The position numbers were made by a program, and so were the translations under genes. The notes below the pieces were generated by a model. The model had not been told where the DNA came from. It saw only the letters and a list, made by a program, of their open reading frames with translations, and searched no databases. A stretch of 14,618 bases of DNA from the NCBI GenBank assembly GCA_041590075.1, contig JBFHUL010000083.1, positions 1 through 14,618 on the forward strand, given 5' to 3'. The first letter of the stretch is position 1. Each line of letters starts with the position of its first letter. Of this stretch, positions 14,508 to 14,618 are shown one piece after another. The stretch is from PZPK01 sp041590075 (GTDB lineage Bacteria; Pseudomonadota; Gammaproteobacteria; Pseudomonadales; Oleiphilaceae).

Positions 14508-14618
14508 TTAGGCGTCTCTGCTTAATTTTCTTACTACGGCTATAGCCAGCAAGCCGATACCGAATAGACCCAATGAGCCGGGCTCGTATACCTTGATGGT
14601 TAATCCCACTACGGTGAA
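14508..14618 (-). CDS. C-terminal end of a PEP-CTERM sorting-domain protein (partial)
   Basis: Read on the minus strand, the frame is open from the window edge for 36 residues to a TAA at 14508-14510. The end reads VYEPGSLGLFGIGLLAIAVV followed by RKLSRDA. This is the three-part PEP-CTERM signal: an E-P box, a hydrophobic helix rich in Gly and Leu, and a short basic tail. Such proteins are exported and processed at this signal by an exosortase (XrtA/EpsH family), often in bacteria that make extracellular polysaccharide. The box is Y-E-P-G here instead of the common V-P-E-P. The rest of the protein is outside the window, so its main function cannot be told. Confidence 0.8.
   Translation of the reverse strand, partial: FTVVGLTIKVYEPGSLGLFGIGLLAIAVVRKLSRDA

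Noticed and set aside
1..14618. Search for a new defence, mobile, CRISPR or biosynthetic system
   Set aside because: All complete genes are core metabolism in a known order. I saw no transposase, integrase, array of spaced repeats, tRNA or toxin-antitoxin pair. Only the leaders and the partial PEP-CTERM gene remain less explained.

Overview
This window is core chromosome from a Gammaproteobacterium. It carries the central part of the TCA cycle: a citrate synthase gene (gltA) on the minus strand and, divergent from it, sdhCDAB-sucAB-lpd-sucCD on the plus strand. Every protein reads as close to its Escherichia coli counterpart. The E3 gene lpd lies between sucB and sucC and gltA is divergent, which is the Pseudomonas-like layout rather than the enteric one. 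Base composition is moderate. The SucB linker is acidic and serine-rich, and a PEP-CTERM protein end sits at the right edge. Together these suggest a marine or aquatic relative of the Pseudomonadales/Cellvibrionales, but the sequence alone does not fix the genus.

Layout: (1) 1-252, the 3' end of yaaA (peroxide stress/iron), overlapped by a PlsC-type acyltransferase gene (249-1064). (2) A bidirectional terminator near 1093-1118, shared with the convergent gltA (1137-2408, minus). (3) A 595-bp divergent intergenic region (2409-3003) with candidate promoters for gltA and sdhC and an sdh leader of about 190 nt. (4) sdhC, sdhD, sdhA and sdhB, tightly packed. (5) A 345-bp gap with a strong hairpin after sdhB and several stem-loops ahead of sucA. 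(6) sucA, sucB and lpd, closely spaced. (7) A 277-bp gap with a hairpin after lpd, a possible 19-codon leader ORF, a repeated sequence and stem-loops ahead of sucC. (8) sucC and sucD, then a strong bidirectional terminator (14451-14485). (9) The C-terminal end of a convergent PEP-CTERM protein (14508-14618, minus).

How the genes work together: GltA makes citrate from oxaloacetate and acetyl-CoA. SucA (E1), SucB (E2) and Lpd (E3) form the 2-oxoglutarate dehydrogenase complex, which yields succinyl-CoA. SucCD converts succinyl-CoA to succinate with substrate-level nucleotide triphosphate formation. SdhCDAB (complex II) oxidises succinate to fumarate and passes electrons to quinone.

I see no mobile element, CRISPR array, tRNA, rRNA or defence system, and no clearly novel multigene system. 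The least explained DNA is in the three long leaders (before sdhC, sucA and sucC). Structured RNAs upstream of sucA and sucC have been proposed from comparative genomics in Pseudomonas, and the hairpins seen here may be related.
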